Shown here piece by piece: positions 43,569-50,487 of a stretch of DNA of 64,000 nt. How positions within the stretch are numbered: the stretch's first letter is position 1; the number at the start of each line of letters is the position of its first letter. The notes below the pieces were generated by a model that was not told where the DNA came from, made no database searches, and worked only from the letters and a program-made list of their open reading frames with translations. The stretch spans positions 309,337-373,336 of the forward strand of contig NZ_FMTM01000006.1 in NCBI RefSeq assembly GCF_900099775.1, read 5' to 3'. This DNA is from Rhizobium mongolense subsp. loessense (GTDB lineage Bacteria; Pseudomonadota; Alphaproteobacteria; Rhizobiales; Rhizobiaceae). The translations under genes were made by a program, and so were the position numbers.

Positions 43569-44144
43569 TTAGGCGGCGATGTTTCGATAAGGTCGCTCGG
43601 CACGCGCGGCGGACAACGCATGCGCCCACCATTGCAGCCTTGCCATCATCCGGGCGAGAAGCTTGAGTGCGTCTTCAGGCCGCTCGAGGTTGCCGTCTTC
43701 ATCGAAACGGTCCCAGGGTGCCGCAATGCTGACTGTGTCACGTATGGTGACGGCATGGAGCTCGGCGAAGACAAGCCGCAATTGTTCGACAGCACGCAAA
43801 CCGCCCGAGATGCCCCCATAAGATACGAAGGCTACAGGTTTGCCGTGCCAGGGTTCGTTGAACGAATCGAGCACGAATTTGAGTGCCGCTGTGAAGCTGT
43901 GATTATATTCCGGCGTGACGATGATGAAGCCATCTGCCGCACTCAGTCGAGAGGCGAGGCGCTCAATTTCCGGATGATCGCTATCATGCCGGGCGGGAAG
44001 ATCGAAATCGAGCGGATCGATGATATCAAGGTCGATCAGCGGGTAGAGCGTGAGCTGCCGGGTCAGCCATTTCACCACCCGGTCGCATATCCGGCCCTCA
44101 CGTATGCTTCCGTAGATAACGCCGATTTTGATGGCGGTTTGCAT
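43569..44144 (-). CDS. NADPH-dependent FMN reductase family protein
   Basis: A 191-residue flavodoxin-like NAD(P)H:FMN/quinone reductase. The N-terminal IKIGVIYGSIREGRICDRV matches the FMN phosphate loop, FIIVTPEYNHSFTAALKFVLD is the central motif, and GKPVAFVSYGGISGGLRAVEQLR the later one. It is divergent from soxR, with a SoxR box placed between a TTGACC -35 and a TATAAG -10 of its own promoter. That makes it a likely SoxR-activated gene responding to redox-cycling compounds. A GGGG box precedes the ATG. Confidence 0.92.
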   Translation of the reverse strand: MQTAIKIGVIYGSIREGRICDRVVKWLTRQLTLYPLIDLDIIDPLDFDLPARHDSDHPEIERLASRLSAADGFIIVTPEYNHSFTAALKFVLDSFNEPWHGKPVAFVSYGGISGGLRAVEQLRLVFAELHAVTIRDTVSIAAPWDRFDEDGNLERPEDALKLLARMMARLQWWAHALSAARAERPYRNIAA

Positions 44145-44178
44145 ATATTGCCCCTTCTTTACGCTGCAAGGAGCTTGG

Positions 44179-44209
44179 CTTATAAAACCTCAACCAATAT
44201 TGAGGTCAA
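44179..44209 (-). promoter_or_regulatory. SoxR box and 19-bp-spacer promoter of the flavin reductase gene
   Basis: On the plus strand 44188-44205 reads CCTCAACCAATATTGAGG, with perfect 6-bp arms matching the classical SoxR box. On the minus strand, TTGACC (44204-44209) and TATAAG (44179-44184) are separated by 19 bp, the long spacing characteristic of MerR/SoxR-activated promoters. The TGAGG half also lies 5 bases before the soxR ATG and doubles as its ribosome-binding site. Confidence 0.9.
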
Positions 44210-44210
44210 T

Positions 44211-44672
44211 ATGGAAACAAGTTCTTCAACCAATTTCAGCAGGCTTCTGACTGTAGGCGAAGTGGCCGAGCGTAGCGGACTGGCCGTCTCGGCACTGCAT
44301 TTCTACGAGGCCAAAGGCCTGATTTCGAGCATGCGGTCGCGCGGGAACCAGCGTCGTTACGGGCGCGATGTCCTGCGCCGTCTCGGCATCATCAAGGTGG
44401 CGCAGAGGGTCGGCATACCGCTGGGCGAAATTCAGGCGGCCTTCGATACGTTGCCCCAGGGGCGCACGCCAACTGCGGCTGACTGGCAGAAGCTCTCGCA
44501 GATGTGGAAGGACGACCTGGATTCGCGGATCAAGCGACTGACGTTGCTTCGCGATCGTTTGACCGGTTGCATCGGCTGCGGTTGCCTGTCGATCGAAAGC
44601 TGCCCGTTGCGAAATCCCTGCGACAAGCTTGGGAAAGAGGGAACCGGTGCGCGCCTGCTGGAGGAGACTTAG
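44211..44672 (+). CDS. soxR: Redox-sensitive transcriptional regulator SoxR
   Basis: A 153-residue MerR-family regulator whose [2Fe-2S] cluster senses redox-active compounds. The helix-turn-helix and wing are LLTVGEVAERSGLAVSALHF and NQRRYGRDVLRRL. The cluster ligands Cys120, Cys123, Cys125 and Cys131 form CX2CXCX5C in CIGCGCLSIESC. There is no soxS nearby; as in most non-enteric bacteria it should directly control the divergent flavin reductase gene. The longer upstream frame is antisense to that gene and is not coding. Confidence 0.95.
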   Translation: METSSSTNFSRLLTVGEVAERSGLAVSALHFYEAKGLISSMRSRGNQRRYGRDVLRRLGIIKVAQRVGIPLGEIQAAFDTLPQGRTPTAADWQKLSQMWKDDLDSRIKRLTLLRDRLTGCIGCGCLSIESCPLRNPCDKLGKEGTGARLLEET

Positions 44673-44821
44673 GCGGCCGCTGCAATCGCCCGCATGTAGC
44701 TGTCCAGGGAAGCCGCCTCATCCCTTTGCAGATATAGCCCGTTCTTAGTCCTTCGCCACAGGATGTCTTGAGCGGCGACGGCCCATTCGTGAGGACTTTC
44801 TGAAAATCTGAGGTCTGCGAA
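44669..44821 (-). pseudogene. glpD: Remnant of glpD: C-terminal fragment of glycerol-3-phosphate dehydrogenase
   Basis: The minus strand stays open for 50 codons to a TAA at 44669-44671. It encodes FSESPHEWAVAAQDILWRRTK and then NGLYLQRDEAASLDSYMRAI. The E-W-A-x-x-A-x-D-x-L-W-R-R-T-K pattern and the following GL are the hallmark of the extreme C-terminus of FAD-dependent glycerol-3-phosphate dehydrogenase. The fragment has no start of its own; it begins directly after the stop of the saccharopine-dehydrogenase-like gene. It overlaps the last bases of soxR. Confidence 0.75.
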
Positions 44822-45865
44822 CTAAGTTTCCGATATATCGACCGACAGATCCGGGCCGAGCGCCTGCAGGAAGCTGGCGGCATCGAAAATGGCTCCCGGC
44901 GGCTTTGCGCCGACATCGCGGATTTCCCCCGACAGGATACGCTGGACCGCTTCGCAGATAATCGGCGCCGAGACGGCGTAGATGTCCTGCCCCTGCGCGA
45001 CGATCCGGCGGCGCATGTCACCCTGCGTGACGATCACTTCTACCGCGAAGCGCTGCGCCGAACGGCCCGTTTCATCGACCGCCTGCGGCGGAGGCGTCGA
45101 TGGATCACGAACATCCCGCAGGGCGATTGTGCTGAGAAAGGTGTGCAGCTCCTTCGTCCGGACGTGACGGGCTATCAGCGGCACCTCCGAAAAGGGAAGT
45201 TCGACAAACGTCTGCCGGCCGAACGGGGCCGGTAGGATCGACACCCTTTCGGCAGGCGGTTGATGCACCGGCTCCAGCTGCCCGCCGCTAACGGCCAGGC
45301 GCCGCGCGGTATTTTTTTTGCCGGTCACACGTGTGCCTCTCGTCGGGAGCCAGCTGTCGAGCGCAACTCGAATTTCGATGGTGTCGGCGTGCTCCCACTC
45401 GTCCATGACGGCCCCCACGAGTAGGTCGGCCAGGCCGCCATAGAAACCCATGGCCGGGATGATGGCCACGCCTGCTTTCCGGGCTGCGACCGCGTGGCGC
45501 TCGAAAGTGGCTTGTACGCTCGGCTGCTCTGCCGTCACGTCGAGATAATGAATCCCCGCCCGCAAGGCGGCACGCGCCACCGCGTCGGCCGTATCCATGA
45601 ACGGGCCTGCGCAGTTGATAACCGCTGCCGCGCCGGCGAGCGCCCTGTCCAACGCCTCATCATCCTCGACAACTGCTTCGCGGCATTGGATGCCGCGCTC
45701 CGGAAAGCCCGCAGCCGCCAGCCTCTCGGCATTCCGTCCGATGGCGATCGGTTTCAGACCGCGCCGCAACAGCTCGGTCACAACAAAACGACCGGTATGG
45801 CCGTTCGCTCCCAAGACCGCGACGGATTGGGTCGTCTTCGTGATGTCAGTTTTATTGATGGTCAT
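44822..45865 (-). CDS. Saccharopine dehydrogenase family NAD(P)-binding protein
   Basis: A 347-residue protein with a Rossmann domain VAVLGANGHTGRFVVTELLRRG (about residues 14-35) and the saccharopine-dehydrogenase-like NCAGPFMDTADAVARAALRAG followed by HYLDVTAEQPSV. Many such proteins are enoyl reductase-like or of unknown substrate; it is not a true lysine-pathway enzyme by context. It is divergent from a TetR gene and shares an operator region with it. A GGAG box precedes the start. It stands where the body of a glpD gene seems to have been lost. Confidence 0.85.
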   Translation of the reverse strand: MTINKTDITKTTQSVAVLGANGHTGRFVVTELLRRGLKPIAIGRNAERLAAAGFPERGIQCREAVVEDDEALDRALAGAAAVINCAGPFMDTADAVARAALRAGIHYLDVTAEQPSVQATFERHAVAARKAGVAIIPAMGFYGGLADLLVGAVMDEWEHADTIEIRVALDSWLPTRGTRVTGKKNTARRLAVSGGQLEPVHQPPAERVSILPAPFGRQTFVELPFSEVPLIARHVRTKELHTFLSTIALRDVRDPSTPPPQAVDETGRSAQRFAVEVIVTQGDMRRRIVAQGQDIYAVSAPIICEAVQRILSGEIRDVGAKPPGAIFDAASFLQALGPDLSVDISET

Positions 45866-45876
45866 TGCACTCTCCT

Positions 45877-45929
45877 ACGCTACAGACCTGTCTGTATCGT
45901 ATAAAACATACAGGTCTGTAGCGTGTCAA
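45877..45929. promoter_or_regulatory. TetR-type operator region in the divergent promoter
   Basis: The arms ACGCTACAGACCTGT (45877-45891) and ACAGGTCTGTAGCGT (45910-45924) are a perfect 15-bp inverted repeat with an 18-base spacer. Each arm lies within its own shorter palindrome: TACAGAC-CT-GTCTGTA (45881-45896) and TACAG-GT-CTGTA (45909-45920). A TTGACA -35 hexamer for the minus-strand gene (45924-45929) abuts the right arm. This is the expected layout for binding of the adjacent TetR protein. Confidence 0.85.
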
Positions 45930-45968
45930 TCCGGTTGCTGGTATGGTCGCGGAATTGGAGGTGCACGA

Positions 45969-46565
45969 ATGACGAAAAGCACAACGAACTCCCCTGCCTC
46001 AGGCGGCAATGAGGTGCGGGACAGGATTCTCGAGACAGCGTCGGAACTCTTCTACCGGCGCGGCGTGCGCGCCGTCGGCGTCGACCTTGTGGTCGAAAAG
46101 TCCGGTGTGGCCAAAACCAGCCTCTATCGCCATTTTGGTACGAAGGACGACCTCATCGCGGCCTTCCTCAAGCGTGAGGACCTGGACTTTTGGAGCACCT
46201 GGGATCGAGTGAGGGAACGGCATCCGGACGATGCCTGGGCCGAGCTTGTCGCCCATTTTGAGTGGATTGGCGAACGGGTCGGGCGGGAAAATTACCGGGG
46301 CTGCCCGCAGATCAATACCGCGGCCGAGTTCCCCGAAGCGGATCACCCCGCCCGCAAGGTTGCCGAAGCCCACATGCGCGAGATGCGGCGGCGTCTGAAG
46401 ACCATCGCCGAGGGGCTGGCGGTTGCCGCACCCGATCGGCTCGCCGGCCAACTGGCAGTTCTGATCAACGGCGCCTTTGTCAGCATGCAGCTGTTTGACC
46501 CCGGCGAGGCAACTGGATTGCTCCGTGATGCAGCGCATGCCCTAGTCGCCGCCAGCCGTAGCTGA
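45969..46565 (+). CDS. TetR/AcrR family transcriptional regulator
   Basis: A 198-residue TetR-type repressor. The N-terminal helix-turn-helix is RILETASELFYRRGVRAVGV followed by EKSGVAKTSLYRHFGTKDDL. The ligand-binding part contains YRGCPQINTAAEFPEADHPA, the pattern of a common subfamily that controls adjacent oxidoreductase genes. It is divergent from the saccharopine-dehydrogenase-like gene and should repress that gene and itself through the palindromes between them. The inducer is unknown. Confidence 0.9.
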   Translation: MTKSTTNSPASGGNEVRDRILETASELFYRRGVRAVGVDLVVEKSGVAKTSLYRHFGTKDDLIAAFLKREDLDFWSTWDRVRERHPDDAWAELVAHFEWIGERVGRENYRGCPQINTAAEFPEADHPARKVAEAHMREMRRRLKTIAEGLAVAAPDRLAGQLAVLINGAFVSMQLFDPGEATGLLRDAAHALVAASRS

Positions 46566-46699
46566 CTACACTGCACGTCCACTGGAAGCACAGACTACTG
46601 GGTGAGGACGCAAGCTCATAGCTGATCCGGTTCACACGGCCATCGTCGCCGCCAGCTTGTCCTTGCCGGCGATCGGGAAAATAACATCAACGGATCCTC

Positions 46700-46754
46700 G
46701 ATCGCTCGCTGATCCCGCCGTCAATCACGAAAGGTCGAAGATCTGGCTGCACAC
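46700..46754 (-). pseudogene. glpD: Possible remnant of the glpD start
   Basis: From a GTG at 46754 the minus strand reads (M)CSQIFDL. After a one-base frameshift it continues FVIDGGI before homology is lost near 46705. Intact GlpD proteins begin with a similar DLFVIGGGING segment, the FAD-binding Rossmann motif. The match is short, so this is a suggestion that fits the C-terminal remnant at 44669-44821 and the position directly downstream of glpR. Confidence 0.4.
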
Positions 46755-46770
46755 GATTGCTCTGGCTATC

Positions 46771-46797
46771 AAACGAACAATATAGCGCCAAAACGAA
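46771..46797 (-). promoter_or_regulatory. Candidate GlpR operator/promoter (paired AAACGAA repeats)
   Basis: Two identical heptamers AAACGAA at 46771-46777 and 46791-46797 are exactly 20 bp apart, two helical turns, on the same face of the DNA. They flank a -10-like TATATT on the minus strand (46779-46784). The element sits 25 bases past the glpR stop and points toward the lost glpD. Confidence 0.5.
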
Positions 46798-46821
46798 GAA
46801 AAGCGAATGTCAACCGAAGCT

Positions 46822-47598
46822 CTACGACAATGCCTTTTCCGAGGTTTCGATCAGATTGATGCCGCTTTCTGCGCAGACCTTCCTGAGGGATTCGACATTG
46901 CAGTCGTCGGTGACGAAGGTGTGGACCTGTGAAAGATGGCCGATGCGCACCGGAGCTGTGCGCTCGAACTTGGTGGAGTCGGCGACGAGAACGACGTGGC
47001 GCGCATTCGCCATGATTGCCTGCGCGACCTTCACCTCGCGGAAATCGAAGTCGAGAAGCGCACCGTCCGGATCGATCGCAGATGCGCCGATGACGGCGTA
47101 ATCGACTTTGAATTGCCGGATGAAATCGACGGCTGCTTCGCCGACGATGCCGCCATCCGAATGGCGAACGACGCCGCCCGCGATGACGACCTCGATCGAG
47201 GGAAAAAGGCGCAAACGGCTGGCAACATTGATGTTATTGGTGATCACCATCAATTCCTGGTGATCGACGAGCGCTTCCCCGACGGCCTCGGTCGTCGTTC
47301 CGATATTGATAAAGAGCGAGGCTTTGTCGGGAATTAGATCAGCAGTCGCGCGGCCGATCGCAAGTTTTTCGCTGGCGGCGATCGAGCGGCGCGCTTCGTA
47401 TTTCACGTTCTCCGTCCCGCCCGGAAAGATCGCTCCGCCGTGAATGCGCGTCAGCACATGCCCATCGCAAAGATCATTCAGATCCTTGCGGATGGTCTGC
47501 GGCGTGACGGAGAAGCGCGCTGCCAGATCTTCGACCAGCACGCGGCCTTCCGCTTTGGCGATATCGAGGATCTCCGTCTGCCGTCCGGACAGAAACAT
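46822..47598 (-). CDS. glpR: DeoR/GlpR family transcriptional regulator
   Basis: A 258-residue DeoR-family repressor. The N-terminal helix-turn-helix is RQTEILDIAKAEGRVLVEDL followed by RFSVTPQTIRKDLNDLC and GHVLTRIHGGAI. The C-terminal sugar-phosphate-sensing domain contains FINIGTTTEAVGEAL, VITNNINVASRL and VIAGGVVRHSDGGIVG. The family usually binds glycerol 3-phosphate or other sugar phosphates. The glpR name is supported by the glpD fragments downstream on the same strand; in their absence only DeoR family could be claimed. It may still regulate another glp locus. Confidence 0.88.
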   Translation of the reverse strand: MFLSGRQTEILDIAKAEGRVLVEDLAARFSVTPQTIRKDLNDLCDGHVLTRIHGGAIFPGGTENVKYEARRSIAASEKLAIGRATADLIPDKASLFINIGTTTEAVGEALVDHQELMVITNNINVASRLRLFPSIEVVIAGGVVRHSDGGIVGEAAVDFIRQFKVDYAVIGASAIDPDGALLDFDFREVKVAQAIMANARHVVLVADSTKFERTAPVRIGHLSQVHTFVTDDCNVESLRKVCAESGINLIETSEKALS

Positions 47599-47691
47599 GG
47601 TTTCGCTCCCTTTCTTTCGTTGGGCCGGATCATATGTTAAAGCGAAAATTGCGCAATCGGCGACTGGCGGCCGAGCCGGGAGGGTTCAAGC

Positions 47692-48462
47692 GTGTTTCAT
47701 CCCAAGCTGTTTGAGAATCGCAATGTTGTGGTGACCGGAGCAGGACGTGGAATCGGCCTCGAAGTCGCGCGGCAGTTCCTAGATTGCGGCGCGCACGTCC
47801 TCGTTCACACTGGCCGCAACAGCGAAAGGGACTTGCCGGATTTCCTGCTGACGGCAGAACAGGAGCGGCGTGCGATTCTCGTTGCTGCCGATTTTCTCGC
47901 GCCGGACGGCACTGCCGCTTTCGCAGCGAAAGCTCTGGATACTTTCGGCATCGTACACGCACTCGTCAACAATGCCGGCACGATGGTCGGCCGGTTTTTG
48001 GCAGGTGAGTTGACCGATAGAGAATACGACACGATCGTCAGACTCAACCAGACATCTGTCGTCGAACTCACGCGTGCACTGCTGCCGGCGTTGCGGGCAG
48101 CCCACGGGGCGGCGATCGTCAATACGGTTTCCATCTCGGCGCTGACCGGCGGCAGTCCCGGCTCGGCAATCTATTCCGCCTCCAAGGCTTTCGTCGCCAC
48201 TTATTCTAAAGCGCTCGCACGCGAGCTGGCGCCGGATGCGATTCGGGTCAATTGCGTGTCGCCGGGCACGATCGAAACCGACTTCCACGGGCGCTATTCC
48301 TCGCCGGAGAAGCTGGAGCAGACCCGCAAAGGCATACCGCTCCAACGTCTCGGGACTGCCGAAGACTGCGCGCCCGCCTATCTCTTTCTGGCTGCGCCAT
48401 CGCTCTCCGGCTACATCACGGGCCAAGTGCTCGAAATCAACGGTGGTCAGCTTATCTGCTGA
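47692..48462 (+). CDS. Short-chain dehydrogenase/reductase (SDR)
   Basis: A 256-residue classical SDR. The cofactor motif VTGAGRGIGLEVA is at about residues 14-26, NNAGTMVGR follows at about residue 98, and the catalytic Ser-Tyr-Lys is given by TVSISALTGGSPGSAIYSAS followed by KAF. It ends GQVLEINGGQLIC. The start is a GTG with GGAGGG seven bases upstream. The substrate is unknown. It is divergent from glpR and upstream of an ArsR regulator on the same strand. Confidence 0.9.
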   Translation: MFHPKLFENRNVVVTGAGRGIGLEVARQFLDCGAHVLVHTGRNSERDLPDFLLTAEQERRAILVAADFLAPDGTAAFAAKALDTFGIVHALVNNAGTMVGRFLAGELTDREYDTIVRLNQTSVVELTRALLPALRAAHGAAIVNTVSISALTGGSPGSAIYSASKAFVATYSKALARELAPDAIRVNCVSPGTIETDFHGRYSSPEKLEQTRKGIPLQRLGTAEDCAPAYLFLAAPSLSGYITGQVLEINGGQLIC

Positions 48463-48565
48463 TTTGTTTGGACTTTTTTTGGTGTTTCGCCAATTGGGTA
48501 CAATGCCGGCGTGTGGATATGTTATCGTTGCAGTCTACCTGAAGTGCATCCAGCAGAGATCCAGA

Positions 48566-48907
48566 ATGCCCTTGCCAAAGACCGAACCGGGGATATCCGG
48601 TCAGGAACTGCAGAAGCTTGCTGTAAAAGCCCACGAAGCAAGCGACCTGCTGAAAGCAATGGCGCATCAAACCCGGCTTCTCATTCTCTGCATCCTCGCC
48701 AACGAGGAAAGGACAGTCAGCCAAATCGAAGAATTGCTCGGTGTACAGCAAGCGATGGTTTCACAGCAGCTTGCGCGGCTGCGCATGGAGGGCCTCGTCA
48801 ACACGCGCCGGGCAGGCCGGCTGGTCTATTACAGCATCGGCAATGCCAATCTGACGATTTTTCTGGATTCTCTCTTCGGCATGCTCGACGCGACCGAGCC
48901 CGACTGA
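48566..48907 (+). CDS. ArsR family transcriptional regulator
   Basis: A 113-residue winged-helix repressor of the ArsR/SmtB family. The core is LLKAMAHQTRLLILCILANE, then TVSQIEELLGVQQAMVSQQL and ARLRMEGLVNTRRAGRLVYYSI. There is no CxC metal site in the recognition helix, and only one cysteine (in LILCIL) is seen, so it is not a classical arsenic or zinc sensor. It resembles the BigR/YgaV type, but lacks the second cysteine needed for its disulfide switch. The frame upstream of the ATG at 48566 is not coding. Confidence 0.88.
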   Translation: MPLPKTEPGISGQELQKLAVKAHEASDLLKAMAHQTRLLILCILANEERTVSQIEELLGVQQAMVSQQLARLRMEGLVNTRRAGRLVYYSIGNANLTIFLDSLFGMLDATEPD

Positions 48908-48974
48908 TTCCTGCCTTGCGATTATTGGCCGCTAGCGCCAAAGATGGCTTGTCCCGAAGCGGGCGGGAGGCCGG

Positions 48975-49868
48975 ATGATCGACAAGCTTGAATTCTTCAT
49001 TGCCCTTGCCAACGAAAAGCACTTCGGCCGTGCTGCCGAGGAGTGCGGCATATCGCAGCCCACGCTATCGGCTGCAATTCGGCAACTTGAAGATCAACTG
49101 GGCGTGATGCTGGTGCAGCGGGGCTCACGATTCCAGGGGCTGACGCCCGAAGGCCAACGTGTCCTTGAATGGGCAAGGCGCATCGTCGGTGACACGCGCA
49201 CCATGCGCGAAGAGATGCGCGCGGCCCGCAAAGGTCTTTCCGGCCATCTGCGCCTTGCTTCCATTCCAACAGCTCTGGCGATGCTACCGCGTATTACGAC
49301 GCCTTTTCAGGAGCGGCACCCGGACGTCACCTTCTCCATAGTTTCGCGCAATTCGCTGCAGGTGTTGAGCATGCTCGAAAATCTCGAGATCGACGCCGGG
49401 GTGACTTATCTTGAAAACGAGCCGCTTGGGCGTGTTACGACCGTGCCGCTTTATGCCGAGCGCTATCACCTGATCACTGCCGCTGGCAGTCCACTTTCGG
49501 ATCGCGAGACCGTGACCTGGCGTGAAGTGGGCGACCTTCGGCTTTGCCTATTGACGGCCGACATGCAGAACCGCCGCATCATCAACCGGCACCTCGCGGA
49601 AGCGGGCGCGAGCGCGCATCCCACTTTGGAATCCGGTTCGATGATCGTGCTGTTTTCTCACGTCAGAACCGGGCGCTGGGCGAGCATCATGCCGCGTAAT
49701 GTCGCTGAATCCTTTGGATTTCCGGCCGAAATACGCATGATTCCGATTGTCGAGCCGGCAGCCCATCATTCGGTAGGGCTGGTCGCCACACATCGCGAGC
49801 CTTTTACGCCTCTCGTGTCCGCGTTGCTTCACGAGGCGAGAATACTCGCAGAGAGAGAAAGTCTTTGA
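48975..49868 (+). CDS. LysR family regulator upstream of the fds operon
   Basis: A 297-residue LysR-type regulator. The N-terminal helix-turn-helix is FFIALANEKHFGRAAEECGI followed by SQPTLSAAIRQLEDQLG, and the linker helix VLEWARRIVGDTRTMREEM is typical. The C-terminal half is a periplasmic-binding-protein-like effector domain. It lies 139 bases upstream of fdsG in the same direction, and a perfect T-N11-A-containing palindrome overlaps its stop codon, so it is the likely regulator of the formate dehydrogenase genes (FdsR-like). Confidence 0.9.
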   Translation: MIDKLEFFIALANEKHFGRAAEECGISQPTLSAAIRQLEDQLGVMLVQRGSRFQGLTPEGQRVLEWARRIVGDTRTMREEMRAARKGLSGHLRLASIPTALAMLPRITTPFQERHPDVTFSIVSRNSLQVLSMLENLEIDAGVTYLENEPLGRVTTVPLYAERYHLITAAGSPLSDRETVTWREVGDLRLCLLTADMQNRRIINRHLAEAGASAHPTLESGSMIVLFSHVRTGRWASIMPRNVAESFGFPAEIRMIPIVEPAAHHSVGLVATHREPFTPLVSALLHEARILAERESL

Positions 49869-49884
49869 TAGGAATTTCCTATCA
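49866..49884. promoter_or_regulatory. Perfect LysR-type palindrome before fdsG
   Basis: TGATAGGAATTTCCTATCA has 9-bp perfect arms around one central base. The inner TAGGAATTTCCTA is a T-N11-A LysR box. The first three bases are the stop codon of the LysR gene. A TTGACG -35-like hexamer follows at 49886-49891. Confidence 0.75.
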
Positions 49885-50007
49885 GTTGACGGAACAGCTT
49901 TATTGATCGCTCGATGGTTCCCTGAAAGACTTCATTTGAGATACCGGATCGGCATGGGGAGGCCGTTGCGGTGAGCGACACAGCAAAGCCCTGGGAGGCC
50001 TGCCGAA

Positions 50008-50487
50008 ATGAATGCTCACGTCGCCAATGGCGATATTGCCGAGCGCACGCGTGCGATTGTTGGTGCCTTGCGCTCTCTTGAAGGCCCGCTCCTTCCAATC
50101 CTTCACAAAGTCCAGGATGAATTTGGCTATGTGCCGCACGAAGCGCTGCCGGTTATTGCGAGCGAGCTCAATCTATCGCGCGCCGAAGTGCATGGTGTGA
50201 TGACGTTCTATCACGATTATCGCGACCATCCTGCCGGCCGCCATGTCCTGAAGCTCTGTCGTGCCGAGGCCTGTCAATCGATGGGCGGCGATGCTGTCGC
50301 CGATCGTATGAAGACACTGCTCGGTGTCGATTTCCATCAGACCGCGCTCGACGGTAGCGTGACCTTGGAGCCAGTTTACTGTCTCGGGCTCTGCGCTTGC
50401 GCGCCCGCAGCCATGCTCGACGGCGAGCTCTATGGGCGGGTCGATGATGAGACAATTGCCGACCTCGTCGCGGAGGTGCGGCGATGA
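50008..50487 (+). CDS. fdsG: Formate dehydrogenase gamma subunit
   Basis: The NuoE-like [2Fe-2S] subunit of the soluble NAD-dependent molybdenum formate dehydrogenase. In the 159-residue protein the cluster ligands are Cys84, Cys89 (LCRAEACQSMGG), Cys125 and Cys129 (YCLGLCACAPAAML). VQDEFGYVPHEALPVIASEL is the family N-terminal helix pattern. It overlaps fdsB by 4 bases (ATGA). The complex oxidises formate to CO2 and delivers electrons to NAD. Confidence 0.95.
   Translation: MNAHVANGDIAERTRAIVGALRSLEGPLLPILHKVQDEFGYVPHEALPVIASELNLSRAEVHGVMTFYHDYRDHPAGRHVLKLCRAEACQSMGGDAVADRMKTLLGVDFHQTALDGSVTLEPVYCLGLCACAPAAMLDGELYGRVDDETIADLVAEVRR

Larger units (their letters stand above)
46566..46821. other. 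Non-coding junction between tetR and glpR
   Basis: No complete gene is present. The right part (46754-46797) looks like a glpD promoter with AAACGAA repeats, and 46700-46754 like a decayed glpD start. The left part (46566-46700) has no recognisable content and should contain the junction of the replaced segment. Confidence 0.5.

Noticed and set aside
43349..43621. N-terminal extension of the acyltransferase-3 gene
   Set aside because: The extra 91 residues are Pro/Arg-rich without similarity to the family, which begins at the conserved RxxAAxxVxxHH segment.
48566..48907. ArsR gene as a metal or arsenite sensor
   Set aside because: The recognition helix lacks the cysteine pair of ArsR and the His/Asp sites of SmtB are not evident; only one cysteine is present.
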